Assembly (NCBI GenBank): GCA_023715185.1
Contig: JAMCAN010000004.1
Span: 62,001 to 126,000, forward strand
DNA: 64,000 bases
Source of the DNA: Planococcus sp. MER TA 32b
GTDB taxonomy: Bacteria > Bacillota > Bacilli > Bacillales_A > Planococcaceae
Reading direction: 5' to 3'
Every line of letters starts with the position of its first letter. Position 1 is the first letter of the stretch. The notes under the pieces were generated by a model, which saw only the letters and a program-made list of their open reading frames with translations, made no database searches and was not told the DNA's origin. Shown here piece by piece: positions 29,926 through 38,391 of this stretch. The position numbers were made by a program, and so were the translations under genes.

Positions 29926-30402
29926 GTGCAGCGAATCGCAAATTTATTAGTTATAAAAAATGGCAAAGTCCTGTTATTGAAGAAACCCCGACGCGGTTGG
30001 TACGTTGCACCCGGCGGAAAGATGGAAGCCGGGGAGTCCGTGTATGAAGCGGCGATCCGGGAGTTTAAAGAAGAAACGAACGCAGAACCTTTGGACACGC
30101 ATGTCAAAGGGATCTACACCATGATGATCGAAGATGAAGGAGAAGTGGTCGATGAATGGATGCTCTTTACGTTTGTCGCCCATGATTTAAGCGGAACCCC
30201 TTTTGTTGAAACAAGAGAAGGCATTCTGGAATGGCATCCGATTGAGAGCCTGGCGACATTGCCGATGGCGGAAGGCGACCGTACAAACCTTCTGTTCGCC
30301 GTCAGCAAGCCTGGTGTCCAATATGGAACCTTCCACTATACGATGGAATTTGAACTGCTGAAAGAAATGATACAAACTTCAACAGAAGAGGTGAACCGCT
30401 AA
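29926..30402 (+). CDS. yvcI: Nudix hydrolase, YvcI-like
   Basis: The 158-residue protein carries a Nudix box, [20 protein letters not shown] followed by ETNA, which is a close fit to the GX5EX7REUXEEXGU pattern. These enzymes cleave nucleoside-diphosphate-linked substrates; the substrate here is unknown. I choose GTG 29926, which has CGGAG six bases upstream and gives the length I expect for B. subtilis YvcI. Longer starts fall in or before the promoter. It is followed after one base by rapZ. Confidence 0.88.
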   Translation: MQRIANLLVIKNGKVLLLKKPRRGWYVAPGGKMEAGESVYEAAIREFKEETNAEPLDTHVKGIYTMMIEDEGEVVDEWMLFTFVAHDLSGTPFVETREGILEWHPIESLATLPMAEGDRTNLLFAVSKPGVQYGTFHYTMEFELLKEMIQTSTEEVNR

Positions 30403-30403
30403 T

Positions 30404-31285
30404 ATGGACAATAAGACAGAAGAAACAGAATTGATCGTCATCACCGGAATGTCCGGTGCCGGCAAAACGGTGGCCATCCAAAGCTTTGAAGATCTTGGCT
30501 TTTTCACCATTGATAATCTGCCGCCGGCTTTGCTCCTGACATTCATCAAGTTGATGCGTGATTCGGGGAAATCGATGAAACGGGTTGCAGCTGTAATGGA
30601 TCTTCGGGGAGGCGACTTTTTCGACAGCCTCGTTGATGCGATCGACAACCTGTCAAAAGAACCGAAAGTATCTGTCACCATCTTATTTTTGGATGCGGAT
30701 AACCAGACGCTTGTAAGCCGCTATAAAGAGACCCGCCGTTCACACCCCCTATCGCCAGGCGGACTGGTACTGGGCGGCATCAAGAAAGAACGGGATATGC
30801 TGATTGACCTTCAAGGGCGAGCAAAATACATCTATAATACTTCGCAAATGAGCCCGCGTGAACTTAAAGAAAGAATCATTTCCGACTTCTCCACAAACAC
30901 GAGCAACGTTTTTACGGTTAACGTCATTTCATTCGGGTTTAAACACGGTATCCCGATCGACGCCGATCTGGTTTTCGATGTCCGTTTCCTGCCGAACCCA
31001 TATTATATTGAAGAGTTAAAGCCGTTGTCGGGCCTGGATGAACCGGTCTCGAGCTACGTGCTCCAATGGAATGAAACGCAGATGCTCATCGAGAAGTTAA
31101 CCGATCTTCTGCAATTTATGATTCCCCGGTATAAAAACGAAGGCAAGGCGCAACTCGTCATTGCATTCGGATGCACCGGCGGCCAGCATCGTTCAGTCAC
31201 CTTGGCGGAGTATTATGGAAAATTATTTGCTGAAAACAATAAAACCATCATTACTCACCGCGATGTCAAAACGAGAAGGGGCTGA
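30404..31285 (+). CDS. rapZ: RNase adapter protein RapZ (YvcJ)
   Basis: The 293-residue nucleotide-binding protein has Walker A GMSGAGKT near the N-terminus and the conserved C-terminal domain with [15 protein letters not shown]. In enteric bacteria RapZ guides RNase E to a small RNA controlling glmS. In B. subtilis the homologue YvcJ affects competence and its RNA role is less clear. It is flanked by yvcI and glmR in the order conserved across Bacillales. Confidence 0.94.
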   Translation: MDNKTEETELIVITGMSGAGKTVAIQSFEDLGFFTIDNLPPALLLTFIKLMRDSGKSMKRVAAVMDLRGGDFFDSLVDAIDNLSKEPKVSVTILFLDADNQTLVSRYKETRRSHPLSPGGLVLGGIKKERDMLIDLQGRAKYIYNTSQMSPRELKERIISDFSTNTSNVFTVNVISFGFKHGIPIDADLVFDVRFLPNPYYIEELKPLSGLDEPVSSYVLQWNETQMLIEKLTDLLQFMIPRYKNEGKAQLVIAFGCTGGQHRSVTLAEYYGKLFAENNKTIITHRDVKTRRG

Positions 31286-31289
31286 ATGC

Positions 31290-32285
31290 ATGGAAAAGGA
31301 AACCCAAGGAAAAAAGCTTGTCATAATCGGCGGGGGAACCGGATTATCCACATTGCTTCGGGGACTTAAAAAGCTCCCGCTGGATTTGACTGCAATTGTT
31401 ACAGTCGCAGATGATGGAGGAAGTTCAGGCAGGCTCCGCAATGACCTTAATATTCCTCCCCCTGGCGATATCCGGAATGTCATGGCTGCGTTATCTGACG
31501 CGGAACCATTAGTAGCGGAGATGTTCCAATACCGGTTCAGTAAATCCATCGACCTTGGAGGCCACTCACTCGGAAACCTTATGCTGGCAGCTTTGACGGA
31601 TTTGACGGGTGATTTTTCGCATGCGGTAAGGGAAATGAGCCGTGTGTTGAGTGTCAATGGCACAGTCATACCGGCTGCAAATCAAATTGTCACGCTAAAC
31701 GCGGAATTTGAGGACGGTACGATTGTCAGCGGAGAATCAAAGATTCCGGCTTATCTGCAGCCGATTAAACGTGTGTTCATCGAACCGGTCGATGTCAAAA
31801 CACTGCCGGATACGATAACTGCCATCCGCCAGGCGGATATTATCGTTATTGGTCCGGGATCACTTTATACGAGCATACTTCCGAATTTATTGGTTAAGGA
31901 TATAAAGAAAGAATTGCTGGCAGCGAAAGCCAAGAAAATCTATATCTGCAATCTGATGACACAGGCTGGAGAAACGTATATGTATTCAGCTTCGGATCAT
32001 ATACAGGCTTTGTATGATCACGTCGGTGAGCCTTTCCTGGACGCGGTGCTGTTGGATAAAGCGGAGATGCCATCCAATGTTGTGCAGCTTTATGAGCAGG
32101 AGCGGGCTAGGCCGGTAGCTTACGATGAAGAGCGCCTGGCAGAATTCGGGTTGGAAATTCACCGTGAGGACATTGCCAATATCTTTGAGAATGCGGTACG
32201 CCATGAACCGAGAAAAGTGGCTGAATGGCTTTTCCAATATGCTGGTGGCCAGATGAACGAAGAACCGAAACTCCGGTTTTTTTAA
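31290..32285 (+). CDS. glmR: Gluconeogenesis factor GlmR (YvcK)
   Basis: The 331-residue protein of the CofD-like family has the N-terminal nucleotide-sugar binding loop GGGTGLSTLLRGLK and TVADDGGSSGRLR. In B. subtilis YvcK/GlmR binds UDP-GlcNAc and promotes GlmS activity during gluconeogenic growth. The frame is open back to 31161 inside rapZ, but ATG 31290 lies just after the rapZ stop with GAGAAGGGG upstream. The last codons include AACCG-AAACTC-CGGTT followed by seven Ts, a small terminator-like hairpin that could reduce readthrough to whiA. Confidence 0.94.
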   Translation: MEKETQGKKLVIIGGGTGLSTLLRGLKKLPLDLTAIVTVADDGGSSGRLRNDLNIPPPGDIRNVMAALSDAEPLVAEMFQYRFSKSIDLGGHSLGNLMLAALTDLTGDFSHAVREMSRVLSVNGTVIPAANQIVTLNAEFEDGTIVSGESKIPAYLQPIKRVFIEPVDVKTLPDTITAIRQADIIVIGPGSLYTSILPNLLVKDIKKELLAAKAKKIYICNLMTQAGETYMYSASDHIQALYDHVGEPFLDAVLLDKAEMPSNVVQLYEQERARPVAYDEERLAEFGLEIHREDIANIFENAVRHEPRKVAEWLFQYAGGQMNEEPKLRFF

Positions 32286-32308
32286 AGGGTTGAAAGGAGG
32301 GGAATGAA

Positions 32309-33259
32309 TTGTCGTTCGCTTCGGAAACAAAAAAAGAAATGACGCAAATTGAAGTGGATGAATGCTGTGGCAAGGCTGAGTTATCGGCGTTGATACGGAT
32401 GAATGGCACACTGTCGTTTTCGAGCAGGCAATTGAGCGTGGATATACAGACAGAGAATGCCGCGATTGCCCGCCGGATCTACACACTGTTGAAACGCTTC
32501 TACCCACCGTATCCAGTGGAATTGCTGGTACGGAAAAAGATGCGCCTCAAAAAGAATAACGTTTATATTTGCCGTATTCGGGACGGTTCCAAACACATAC
32601 TCGAAGATCTGTTGATCATCACCGAAGGTTTTCAGTCCCAGCAGGAAATTGATAAGAAGCTGATCGAGAAGAATTGCTGTAAACGCGCATATTTACGCGG
32701 TGCTTTCTTGGCTGGAGGTTCCGTCAATAACCCGGAAACTTCATCCTATCATCTCGAAATATACTCATCTGACCGGGATCATGCGGATTCCCTTACAGAA
32801 TTGATGAACTTTTTCCATTTGAACAGTAAAACGATCGAACGGAAAAAAGGCTTTGTCACTTATCTGAAAGAAGCTGAAAAAATCTCTGATTTCCTCAGCA
32901 TTGCCGGAGCGCATTCAGCTTTATTGAAATTCGAGGATGTACGGATTATCAGAGACATGAGGAACAGCGTTAACCGGCTGGTCAATTGTGAAACCGCCAA
33001 TCTCAATAAAACCATTGACGCGGCACTTCGCCAAGTGGAAAATATCCGCTTTATCGATTCGGTTATTGGTGTGGAACAGCTGCCTGAGCGGTTGCGTGAA
33101 ATTGCCAGGCTGCGCGTCGAGTATCAGGATGTTACACTGAAGGAGCTCGGTGAAATGGTATCAACCGGGAAAGTCAGCAAATCCGGTGTCAATCACCGCC
33201 TTCGGAAGATTGACGAAATTGCTGAATCATTGAGAAAAGGCGAAACGATCGGCGGTTAA
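32309..33259 (+). CDS. whiA: DNA-binding protein WhiA
   Basis: WhiA has an N-terminal fold related to LAGLIDADG homing endonucleases and a C-terminal helix-turn-helix ([25 protein letters not shown]). In B. subtilis it associates with the nucleoid and affects cell division and chromosome segregation. The 316-residue protein begins with TTG, read as Met in [11 protein letters not shown], with AAAGGAGGGG upstream. The conserved central stretch [11 protein letters not shown] and [12 protein letters not shown] is present. Confidence 0.95.
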   Translation: MSFASETKKEMTQIEVDECCGKAELSALIRMNGTLSFSSRQLSVDIQTENAAIARRIYTLLKRFYPPYPVELLVRKKMRLKKNNVYICRIRDGSKHILEDLLIITEGFQSQQEIDKKLIEKNCCKRAYLRGAFLAGGSVNNPETSSYHLEIYSSDRDHADSLTELMNFFHLNSKTIERKKGFVTYLKEAEKISDFLSIAGAHSALLKFEDVRIIRDMRNSVNRLVNCETANLNKTIDAALRQVENIRFIDSVIGVEQLPERLREIARLRVEYQDVTLKELGEMVSTGKVSKSGVNHRLRKIDEIAESLRKGETIGG

Positions 33260-33330
33260 TTGCCGCGGTTCTTTCATATAAATCAGTAGAGACATTTTAC
33301 AGTACAGTCAATTTTCTGAGGAGGATATGC

Positions 33331-33588
33331 ATGGTTGAGAAACAAGTGAGTGTTCAATTGAAATCAGGATTACAAGCCAGACAGGCAGCTTTATTCGTAC
33401 AGGAAGCAAACAGATATAATTCAGATGTCTACCTCGAAAAAGAGGGCAAGAAAGTAAATGCTAAAAGCATCATGGGCATTATGAGCCTGGCGATCAGCAA
33501 AGGCACTGATGTACAGATTTCAGCGGACGGTTCTGATGAGGAATCCGCGGTTGAAGCTTTGGCTGCACTAATCGAAAAAGAAGCATAA
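33331..33588 (+). CDS. crh: Catabolite repression HPr-like protein Crh
   Basis: The 85-residue HPr paralogue has Gln15 where HPr has the phosphotransfer histidine (SGLQARQ), and keeps Ser46 in NAKSIMG, the site used by HprK. It should therefore act only in CcpA-dependent regulation, not in sugar phosphorylation. Position 18 is Gln, where HPr and most Crh have Pro. It ends the yvcI-rapZ-glmR-whiA-crh run, and its kinase hprK is in the same window. Confidence 0.95.
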   Translation: MVEKQVSVQLKSGLQARQAALFVQEANRYNSDVYLEKEGKKVNAKSIMGIMSLAISKGTDVQISADGSDEESAVEALAALIEKEA

Positions 33589-33589
33589 G

Positions 33590-33620
33590 AAAACCCCGCA
33601 GCTCAATGCTGCGGGGTTTT
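33590..33620. terminator. Bidirectional terminator between crh and clpP
   Basis: A perfect 13-bp stem, AAAACCCCGCAGC with GCTGCGGGGTTTT, has a 5-base loop. Its A and T runs suit both convergent genes. Confidence 0.92.
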
Positions 33621-33630
33621 GACTTTAAGA

Positions 33631-34245
33631 TTAAATATCTTCTTTTGTATGGCCATCAGGCATTTTGCTGCGCGTGATGATTTGGTCGATCAAGCCGTAT
33701 TCAAGAGCGCGTTCAGCTGTCATGAAGTTATCACGGTCAGTATCTTTCGAGATGACATCAAGTGGCTGGCCAGTGCGTTCTGACAGGATCTGGTTCAATT
33801 TTTCACGAAGGAACAAGATGCGTTTTGCCGCGATCTCGATTTCAGTCGCTTGTCCTTGAGCACCGCCAAGTGGCTGGTGGATCATAACTTCAGCATTCGG
33901 AAGCGCGTAACGTTTTCCTTTTGTTCCTGCTGCAAGAAGGAAAGCTCCCATTGACGCTGCCATACCGATGCAGATCGTCTGGACATCCGGACGGATGAAT
34001 TGCATCGTATCGTAGATAGCCATACCGGCAGTAATGCTGCCGCCCGGGCTGTTAATGTAGATGGAAATATCTTTGTCAGGATCTTCGGCTTCTAGGAACA
34101 GAAGCTGTGCAACGATTGAGTTGGCAACGTTATCGTCGATGCCGCTGCCGAGCATGATGACACGGTCTTTCAATAAACGCGAGTAAATGTCGTAAGCGCG
34201 CTCGCCTCGGCTCGTCTGTTCAATTACTGTTGGAATTAAATTCAT
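33631..34245 (-). CDS. clpP: ATP-dependent Clp protease proteolytic subunit
   Basis: ClpP forms the tetradecameric serine protease chamber used with ClpX, ClpC or ClpE. The 204-residue protein has Ser98 (GMAASMGAF), His123 (MIHQPLGG) and Asp172 (DTDRDNF) at exactly the family positions. The ATG at 34245 has AAGGAGG upstream; the frame opens ten codons earlier without support. The gene is monocistronic, minus strand, with a CtsR operator over its -35 box. Confidence 0.97.
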   Translation of the reverse strand: MNLIPTVIEQTSRGERAYDIYSRLLKDRVIMLGSGIDDNVANSIVAQLLFLEAEDPDKDISIYINSPGGSITAGMAIYDTMQFIRPDVQTICIGMAASMGAFLLAAGTKGKRYALPNAEVMIHQPLGGAQGQATEIEIAAKRILFLREKLNQILSERTGQPLDVISKDTDRDNFMTAERALEYGLIDQIITRSKMPDGHTKEDI

Positions 34246-34307
34246 AGAAAATCCTCCTTGTGTAAGTGATAACATTCAGCACTGAAATACATTTCAGCTG
34301 TATTATT

Positions 34308-34338
34308 ATCATACACATCTTGGTCAATGAAGGTCAAA
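34308..34338 (-). promoter_or_regulatory. clpP promoter overlapped by a CtsR operator
   Basis: The plus strand reads GGTCAAT-GAA-GGTCAAA at 34322-34338, the tandem heptad of the CtsR box with its 3-base spacer. On the minus strand the second heptad supplies the -35 TTGACC (34332-34337), with TATGAT as -10 (34308-34313) after 18 bases. CtsR would block polymerase directly, as known for class III heat-shock genes of Bacillus. Confidence 0.85.
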
Positions 34339-34361
34339 TCTAACGAATTGAAAATATCAAC

Positions 34362-34390
34362 TTGATAAGTGCCGACATATTTTGTATACT
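34362..34390 (+). promoter_or_regulatory. Promoter of the tRNA-Arg gene
   Basis: TTGATA (34362-34367), a 17-base spacer and TATACT (34385-34390) lie 24 bases before the tRNA. It is divergent from the clpP promoter. Confidence 0.72.
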
Positions 34391-34413
34391 GGTAAAGTCG
34401 CTAATGACTATTG

Positions 34414-34485
34414 GCCCTCGTAGTGTAATGGATAACACCCAAGATTCCGATTCTTGTAATGGGGGTTCGATCCCCTCCGAGGGCA
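34414..34485 (+). tRNA. tRNA-Arg (anticodon CCG)
   Basis: The 72-base cloverleaf has acceptor arms GCCCTCG and CGAGGGC, D stem GTGT/ACAC, anticodon stem CAAGA/TCTTG with loop TTCCGAT (anticodon CCG, decoding CGG) and T loop TTCGATC. The discriminator is A, and CCA is not encoded. A terminator follows. Confidence 0.95.
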
Positions 34486-34494
34486 TATGATGAG

Positions 34495-34531
34495 ACCCGC
34501 TTTGCCAGTATTTGGCGGAGCGGGTTTTTTC
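34495..34531 (+). terminator. Terminator of the tRNA-Arg gene
   Basis: ACCCGCT pairs with AGCGGGT, with a second inner pairing GCC/GGC, and is followed by six Ts. Confidence 0.82.
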
Positions 34532-34563
34532 CTTTTGGATTTTTGCAAGCTGATTAAATACAC

Positions 34564-34605
34564 TATATATACCGCTTCGGCTCTAGACGGAATATCGGCT
34601 GCTAT
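34564..34605 (+). repeat. Probable remnant of a C-A repeat
   Basis: TATATACCGCTTCGG resembles the outer end of module C (42474), and GACGGAATATCGG 14 bases later resembles the outer end of module A (29560). It looks like a copy with everything between the ends deleted. Confidence 0.4.
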
Positions 34606-34653
34606 AGATTTTCAGTTCAAATAATATAATACATAAAAGAAAGTAGGTTCCGT

Positions 34654-34884
34654 ATGCTGACACTTTATACACGTCCGAATTGCCCATTGTGTGAAGAGGC
34701 TAAATTGATGCTGACCCTGATCCAGGAAGATTTTCCGGTGGAATATGGAGAAGTGAATATAGAAGAGGATGACCGGCTGCATGAAAAGTACATGCTGATG
34801 ATTCCGGTACTTGAAAAGGATGGAAAAGTATTGATATATGGCAATCTCGGTTATGCCGAAATTCTGGAAGCGTTGGGTTACTGA
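34654..34884 (+). CDS. Glutaredoxin-family protein
   Basis: The 76-residue thioredoxin-fold protein has the redox motif CPLC at residues 9-12 (YTRPNCPLCEEAK) and the cis-proline in MIPVLEKDG. Bacillales generally lack glutathione, so the electron donor could be bacillithiol or thioredoxin; that is inference. The ribosome site (AAGTAGG) is modest. Its terminator overlaps the stop codon, so it is separate from cggR. Confidence 0.82.
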   Translation: MLTLYTRPNCPLCEEAKLMLTLIQEDFPVEYGEVNIEEDDRLHEKYMLMIPVLEKDGKVLIYGNLGYAEILEALGY

Positions 34885-34896
34885 CGCTTCTTTTTT
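34867..34896 (+). terminator. Terminator overlapping the glutaredoxin-like gene's stop
   Basis: GAAGCGT pairs with ACGCTTC around a 10-base loop that contains the stop codon, and is followed by six Ts. Confidence 0.72.
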
Positions 34897-34897
34897 G

Positions 34898-34926
34898 TTG
34901 CATTCAGAATTGTTATTATGTAGAAT
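34898..34926 (+). promoter_or_regulatory. Promoter of the cggR-gapA operon
   Basis: TTGCAT (34898-34903) and TAGAAT (34921-34926) have a 17-base spacer. The CggR operator begins nine bases downstream. Confidence 0.65.
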
Positions 34927-34934
34927 GAATTTAG

Positions 34935-34970
34935 TGGGACAGAAAATTATCTTGTGGGATAAATTTTGTC
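34935..34970 (+). promoter_or_regulatory. CggR operator
   Basis: The pattern TGGGAC-N6-TTAT-N4-TGGGAT-N6-TGTC reproduces the spacing of the B. subtilis CggR operator CGGGAC-N6-TGTC-N4-CGGGAC-N6-TGTC, with a few base changes. It lies between the promoter and the cggR ATG, where bound CggR would block elongation; fructose-1,6-bisphosphate relieves this in B. subtilis. Confidence 0.82.
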
Positions 34971-34991
34971 CAGCTGGAATGGAGTGAATCT

Positions 34992-36035
34992 ATGGATGCT
35001 TTATCTTCAGCACAGAATAAACTGTTGCCGGAAATGTCCGTGCTCCTGAAAAAACGTTACCAGATCCTGCAGACAATTAATCAGGAACAGCCGATTGGCA
35101 GGAGAACTTTAAGTGAATTTTCCGGAATGACAGAACGCGACGTCCGAAAAGAAACCGACCTGTTGCGCGAGCAGCAATTGATCGAGATGAAATCAGCCGG
35201 CATGGTGATCACCAAACAAGGCGAAGAAGTTCTCGATTCGTTAAAATCCTTTATGCAAAAGCTGACCGGGATTGCTGATCTGGCGGACAAACTGAAAAAA
35301 CAATTGAAGATTTCGGATGTCATAGTGGTTCCTTTGGATTCTGATAAAGCAGTCACGGTTAAAAAAGGGATCGGAAAAGAAGCCGCACGTCTTCTGGAAG
35401 CGAATTTCATCGGCGAAACTAAAGTTGCCGTTACCGGTGGCAGTACGATGGCGGCCATCGCCGAAGAACTGAAAGGCGGCAAGCCTTGTCCTTCCATGCA
35501 ATTCATCGCAGCGCGCGGTGGACTGGGAGAAGATGTCCTGCATCAGGCAAATACCATCGCTTCCGCGTTTGCGGAAAAAATCGGCGGTTCATTTAAAACG
35601 CTTTATTTGCCGGATCATTTAAGCGAAGAAGCCTATGCCATGATGATGAAAGAACCGCTCATCAAGGAAATGATGGATCTTTATGAACAGATTGATCTGG
35701 TGATCCATGGAATCGGCAATGCCGAAGAATTGGCCTTAAGACGGCAGTCGACCGCTGAAGAAGTTCAAATGATAACTGAGGGCGGCGCTGTCAGTGAAGC
35801 GTTCGGATATTATTTCGATGGTGACGGAAACGTTGTTTACCGGATCCGTTCAGCGGGAATCCAATTGGAACAAGTGCAAAAAGCGCCTAATATCATTGCG
35901 GTAGCGGGCGGGCATTCGAAAGCGAAAGCGATATTGTCTTATTTCAAAAATGCACCTGAACGAACAGTGCTGGTTACCGATGAAGGTGCCGCGACAGAAA
36001 TTCTTAAACTTACAGAAAACTTAGGAGGAAATTGA
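34992..36035 (+). CDS. cggR: Central glycolytic genes regulator CggR
   Basis: This 347-residue SorC/DeoR-type repressor has an N-terminal winged-helix region (LSEFSGMTERDVRKETDLLREQQLI) and a C-terminal sugar-phosphate-binding domain, with GGSTMAAIAEEL and VVALAGGHSKA-like motifs. It controls its own operon, cggR-gapA-pgk-tpiA-gpmI-eno, in response to fructose-1,6-bisphosphate. The ATG follows GGAGTGAATCT. It is separated from gapA by one base, whose ribosome site AGGAGG overlaps the cggR end. Confidence 0.95.
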   Translation: MDALSSAQNKLLPEMSVLLKKRYQILQTINQEQPIGRRTLSEFSGMTERDVRKETDLLREQQLIEMKSAGMVITKQGEEVLDSLKSFMQKLTGIADLADKLKKQLKISDVIVVPLDSDKAVTVKKGIGKEAARLLEANFIGETKVAVTGGSTMAAIAEELKGGKPCPSMQFIAARGGLGEDVLHQANTIASAFAEKIGGSFKTLYLPDHLSEEAYAMMMKEPLIKEMMDLYEQIDLVIHGIGNAEELALRRQSTAEEVQMITEGGAVSEAFGYYFDGDGNVVYRIRSAGIQLEQVQKAPNIIAVAGGHSKAKAILSYFKNAPERTVLVTDEGAATEILKLTENLGGN

Positions 36036-36036
36036 T

Positions 36037-37044
36037 ATGACTTTAAAATTAGCGATTAACGGCTTTGGACGTATTGGACGAATTGTATTTCGTGGGGCAA
36101 TGACGAACGATGAAGTGGAAGTTGTGGCAGTAAACGATTTGACAGATGCTAAAATGCTTGCCCATCTATTGAAGTATGATTCAATTCACGGAACATTGGA
36201 CGCTGAAGTTTCAGCTGAAGGCGATAATATTGTAGTCAACGGCAAAACAATCCGTGTATTCTCTGAAAAAGATCCTTCGAACCTTCCATGGGGAGACCTT
36301 GGAGTTGACATCGTAGTTGAATCGACAGGCTTGTTTACGGATTCTGCGTCTGCTTCAAAACATATCGAAGCAGGAGCGAAAAAAGTCATCGTTTCGGCTC
36401 CAGGCAAAAACGGCATGAAAACACTTGTTATGGGCGTCAACCATGACACTTACAACCCGGAAGAGCATGATGTAGTTTCAAATGCTTCTTGTACTACAAA
36501 CGGCCTTGCAGGAATTTCAAAAGTATTGAACGATAAATTCGGCATTAAAAAAGCCATGATGACTACGATCCATTCTTATACGAATGACCAGATCCTTTTG
36601 GATTCGCCGCACAAAGATTATCGCCGCGCCCGCGCAGCTGCGGAGTCGATGATCCCAACGACAACAGGTGCAGCAGTCGCAGTTACAAAAGTATTGCCTG
36701 AACTTGAAGGGAAACTTGACGGTATGGCAATCCGCGTTCCGACATCAAACGTTTCTCTGATCGACCTGGTAGCGGAACTTGACACTGAAGTTTCAGTTGA
36801 AGAAGTGAATGCAGCACTGAAAGAAGCTACTCAGAACGAATTGAAAGGCACTTTGGAATACAGTGACCTTCCATTAGTATCAAAAGACTATAACGGCAAC
36901 TCGGCTTCCGCTACTGTCGATGGACTGTCCACGATGGCGCTTGGCGGAAACATGATCAAAGTATTGGCATGGTATGATAACGAATCCGGTTATTCAGGAC
37001 GCTGCATCGACCTTGCTTTGCATATGCACAGCAAAGGCTTGTAA
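36037..37044 (+). CDS. gapA: Glyceraldehyde-3-phosphate dehydrogenase, glycolytic
   Basis: GapA makes 1,3-bisphosphoglycerate with NAD. The 335-residue protein has the N-terminal Rossmann motif NGFGRIGR, catalytic Cys152 in SNASCTTNGLA and the S-loop region after HSYTNDQ. An aspartate in VAVNDLTD suits NAD specificity. Its place directly after cggR identifies it as the glycolytic enzyme, not gapB. Strong codon bias, visible as repeated preferred codons, is typical of highly expressed genes. Confidence 0.97.
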   Translation: MTLKLAINGFGRIGRIVFRGAMTNDEVEVVAVNDLTDAKMLAHLLKYDSIHGTLDAEVSAEGDNIVVNGKTIRVFSEKDPSNLPWGDLGVDIVVESTGLFTDSASASKHIEAGAKKVIVSAPGKNGMKTLVMGVNHDTYNPEEHDVVSNASCTTNGLAGISKVLNDKFGIKKAMMTTIHSYTNDQILLDSPHKDYRRARAAAESMIPTTTGAAVAVTKVLPELEGKLDGMAIRVPTSNVSLIDLVAELDTEVSVEEVNAALKEATQNELKGTLEYSDLPLVSKDYNGNSASATVDGLSTMALGGNMIKVLAWYDNESGYSGRCIDLALHMHSKGL

Positions 37045-37094
37045 TCCCAAAATCATAGCTTAATTACCAATGAACCTCTATAATAAAAGAGGGT

Positions 37095-37132
37095 AAGAGG
37101 GGTGGGGAATTTACCCCGCCCCTTATTTTTTT
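37095..37132 (+). terminator. Terminator-like hairpin between gapA and pgk
   Basis: AGGGGTGGGG pairs with CCCCGCCCCT around AATTTA and is followed by TTATTTTTTT. Partial termination here would raise gapA transcript over the rest of the operon. Confidence 0.78.
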
Positions 37133-37155
37133 GAATACAAATAGGAGGTATTTTC

Positions 37156-38343
37156 ATGCTGCAGAAAATGACCATGAAAGATTTGGATTTGAAAGGAAAG
37201 CGCGTATTTTGCCGCGTTGATTTCAACGTGCCGATGAAAGACGGAGAAGTGACGGATGATACACGGATCCGGGCAGCTGTTCCGACCATCGAATATTTGG
37301 TTGAAAATGGGGCGAAAGTGATATTGGCAAGCCATTTGGGGCGCCCAAAAGGCGAAGTCAATGAGGAAATGAGGCTGGCCGCGGCCGGATCGCGGTTAAG
37401 TGAATTGCTACATAAAGAAGTAAAAAGCCTGAAAGAATCAATCGGTGAAACGGTTGAAAAAGAAATTGGGGAAATGCAGCAAGGAGACATTATCCTGTTG
37501 GAAAATGTCCGTTTCCATGCGGGAGAAGAAAAGAACGATGAAACACTGGCAAAATCTTTTGCTGAACTCGCAGATGTATTTGTTAATGACGCTTTTGGAG
37601 CGGCACACCGCGCGCACGCTTCCACAGCGGGTATCGCGAAGCATCTTCCATCAGTTTCGGGTCTTTTGCTTGAGAAGGAACTGGATGTGCTTGGAAAAGC
37701 ATTGTCTGAACCGGAACGTCCATTTACCGCTATCATCGGCGGCGCTAAAGTGAAAGATAAAATCGGCGTAATCGATCATTTGCTTGATAAAGTCGATAAC
37801 CTGATCATCGGCGGCGGTTTGTCTTATACCTTTATCAAGGCGCAAGGCCACGAAATCGGCCAATCGCTGGTGGAAGAAGATAAATTGGAGCTGGCGAAAT
37901 CCTTCATTCAGAAAGCTGAAGAAAAAGGTGTTAAATTCTTTTTGCCGATCGATGCTGTGGTAGCGAGTGAGTTTTCAGCTGACGCAGAAACGAAGAGCGT
38001 GAAAATCGAGGAAATTCCATCCGACTGGATGGGTCTTGACATCGGACCTGATACGGCCGATATCTACAGGGACGTCATCAAGAATTCCAGGTTGATCATC
38101 TGGAACGGGCCAATGGGCGTCTTTGAAATGGAGCCGTTCGCAAACGGAACGCGTTCTATAGCCAACGCGATGGCTGAAACTGAAGGATATACGATCATCG
38201 GCGGCGGAGATTCTGCGGCTGCAGTTGAAAAGTTTAATGTAGCCGACAAGATGGACCATATCTCGACTGGCGGCGGAGCTTCGCTTGAATTCATGGAAGG
38301 TAAGGAATTGCCTGGTGTAACTGCACTTACTGATAAAAAATAA
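37156..38343 (+). CDS. pgk: Phosphoglycerate kinase
   Basis: Pgk makes ATP from 1,3-bisphosphoglycerate. The 395-residue two-domain protein has the signature [16 protein letters not shown], the substrate-binding [18 protein letters not shown] and the C-terminal nucleotide loop GGGDSAAA. The ATG follows AGGAGGTATTTTC. It is the third gene of the glycolytic operon. Confidence 0.97.
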   Translation: MLQKMTMKDLDLKGKRVFCRVDFNVPMKDGEVTDDTRIRAAVPTIEYLVENGAKVILASHLGRPKGEVNEEMRLAAAGSRLSELLHKEVKSLKESIGETVEKEIGEMQQGDIILLENVRFHAGEEKNDETLAKSFAELADVFVNDAFGAAHRAHASTAGIAKHLPSVSGLLLEKELDVLGKALSEPERPFTAIIGGAKVKDKIGVIDHLLDKVDNLIIGGGLSYTFIKAQGHEIGQSLVEEDKLELAKSFIQKAEEKGVKFFLPIDAVVASEFSADAETKSVKIEEIPSDWMGLDIGPDTADIYRDVIKNSRLIIWNGPMGVFEMEPFANGTRSIANAMAETEGYTIIGGGDSAAAVEKFNVADKMDHISTGGGASLEFMEGKELPGVTALTDKK

Positions 38344-38391
38344 TAATATCCTTACAATAATCAGCACCAAAATCAGAAAGGGAGTGTCTTT

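Noticed and set aside
37053-37736. 227-codon minus-strand frame opposite pgk
   Set aside because: Serine-rich antisense translation of a highly biased gene, crossing the gapA-pgk terminator.
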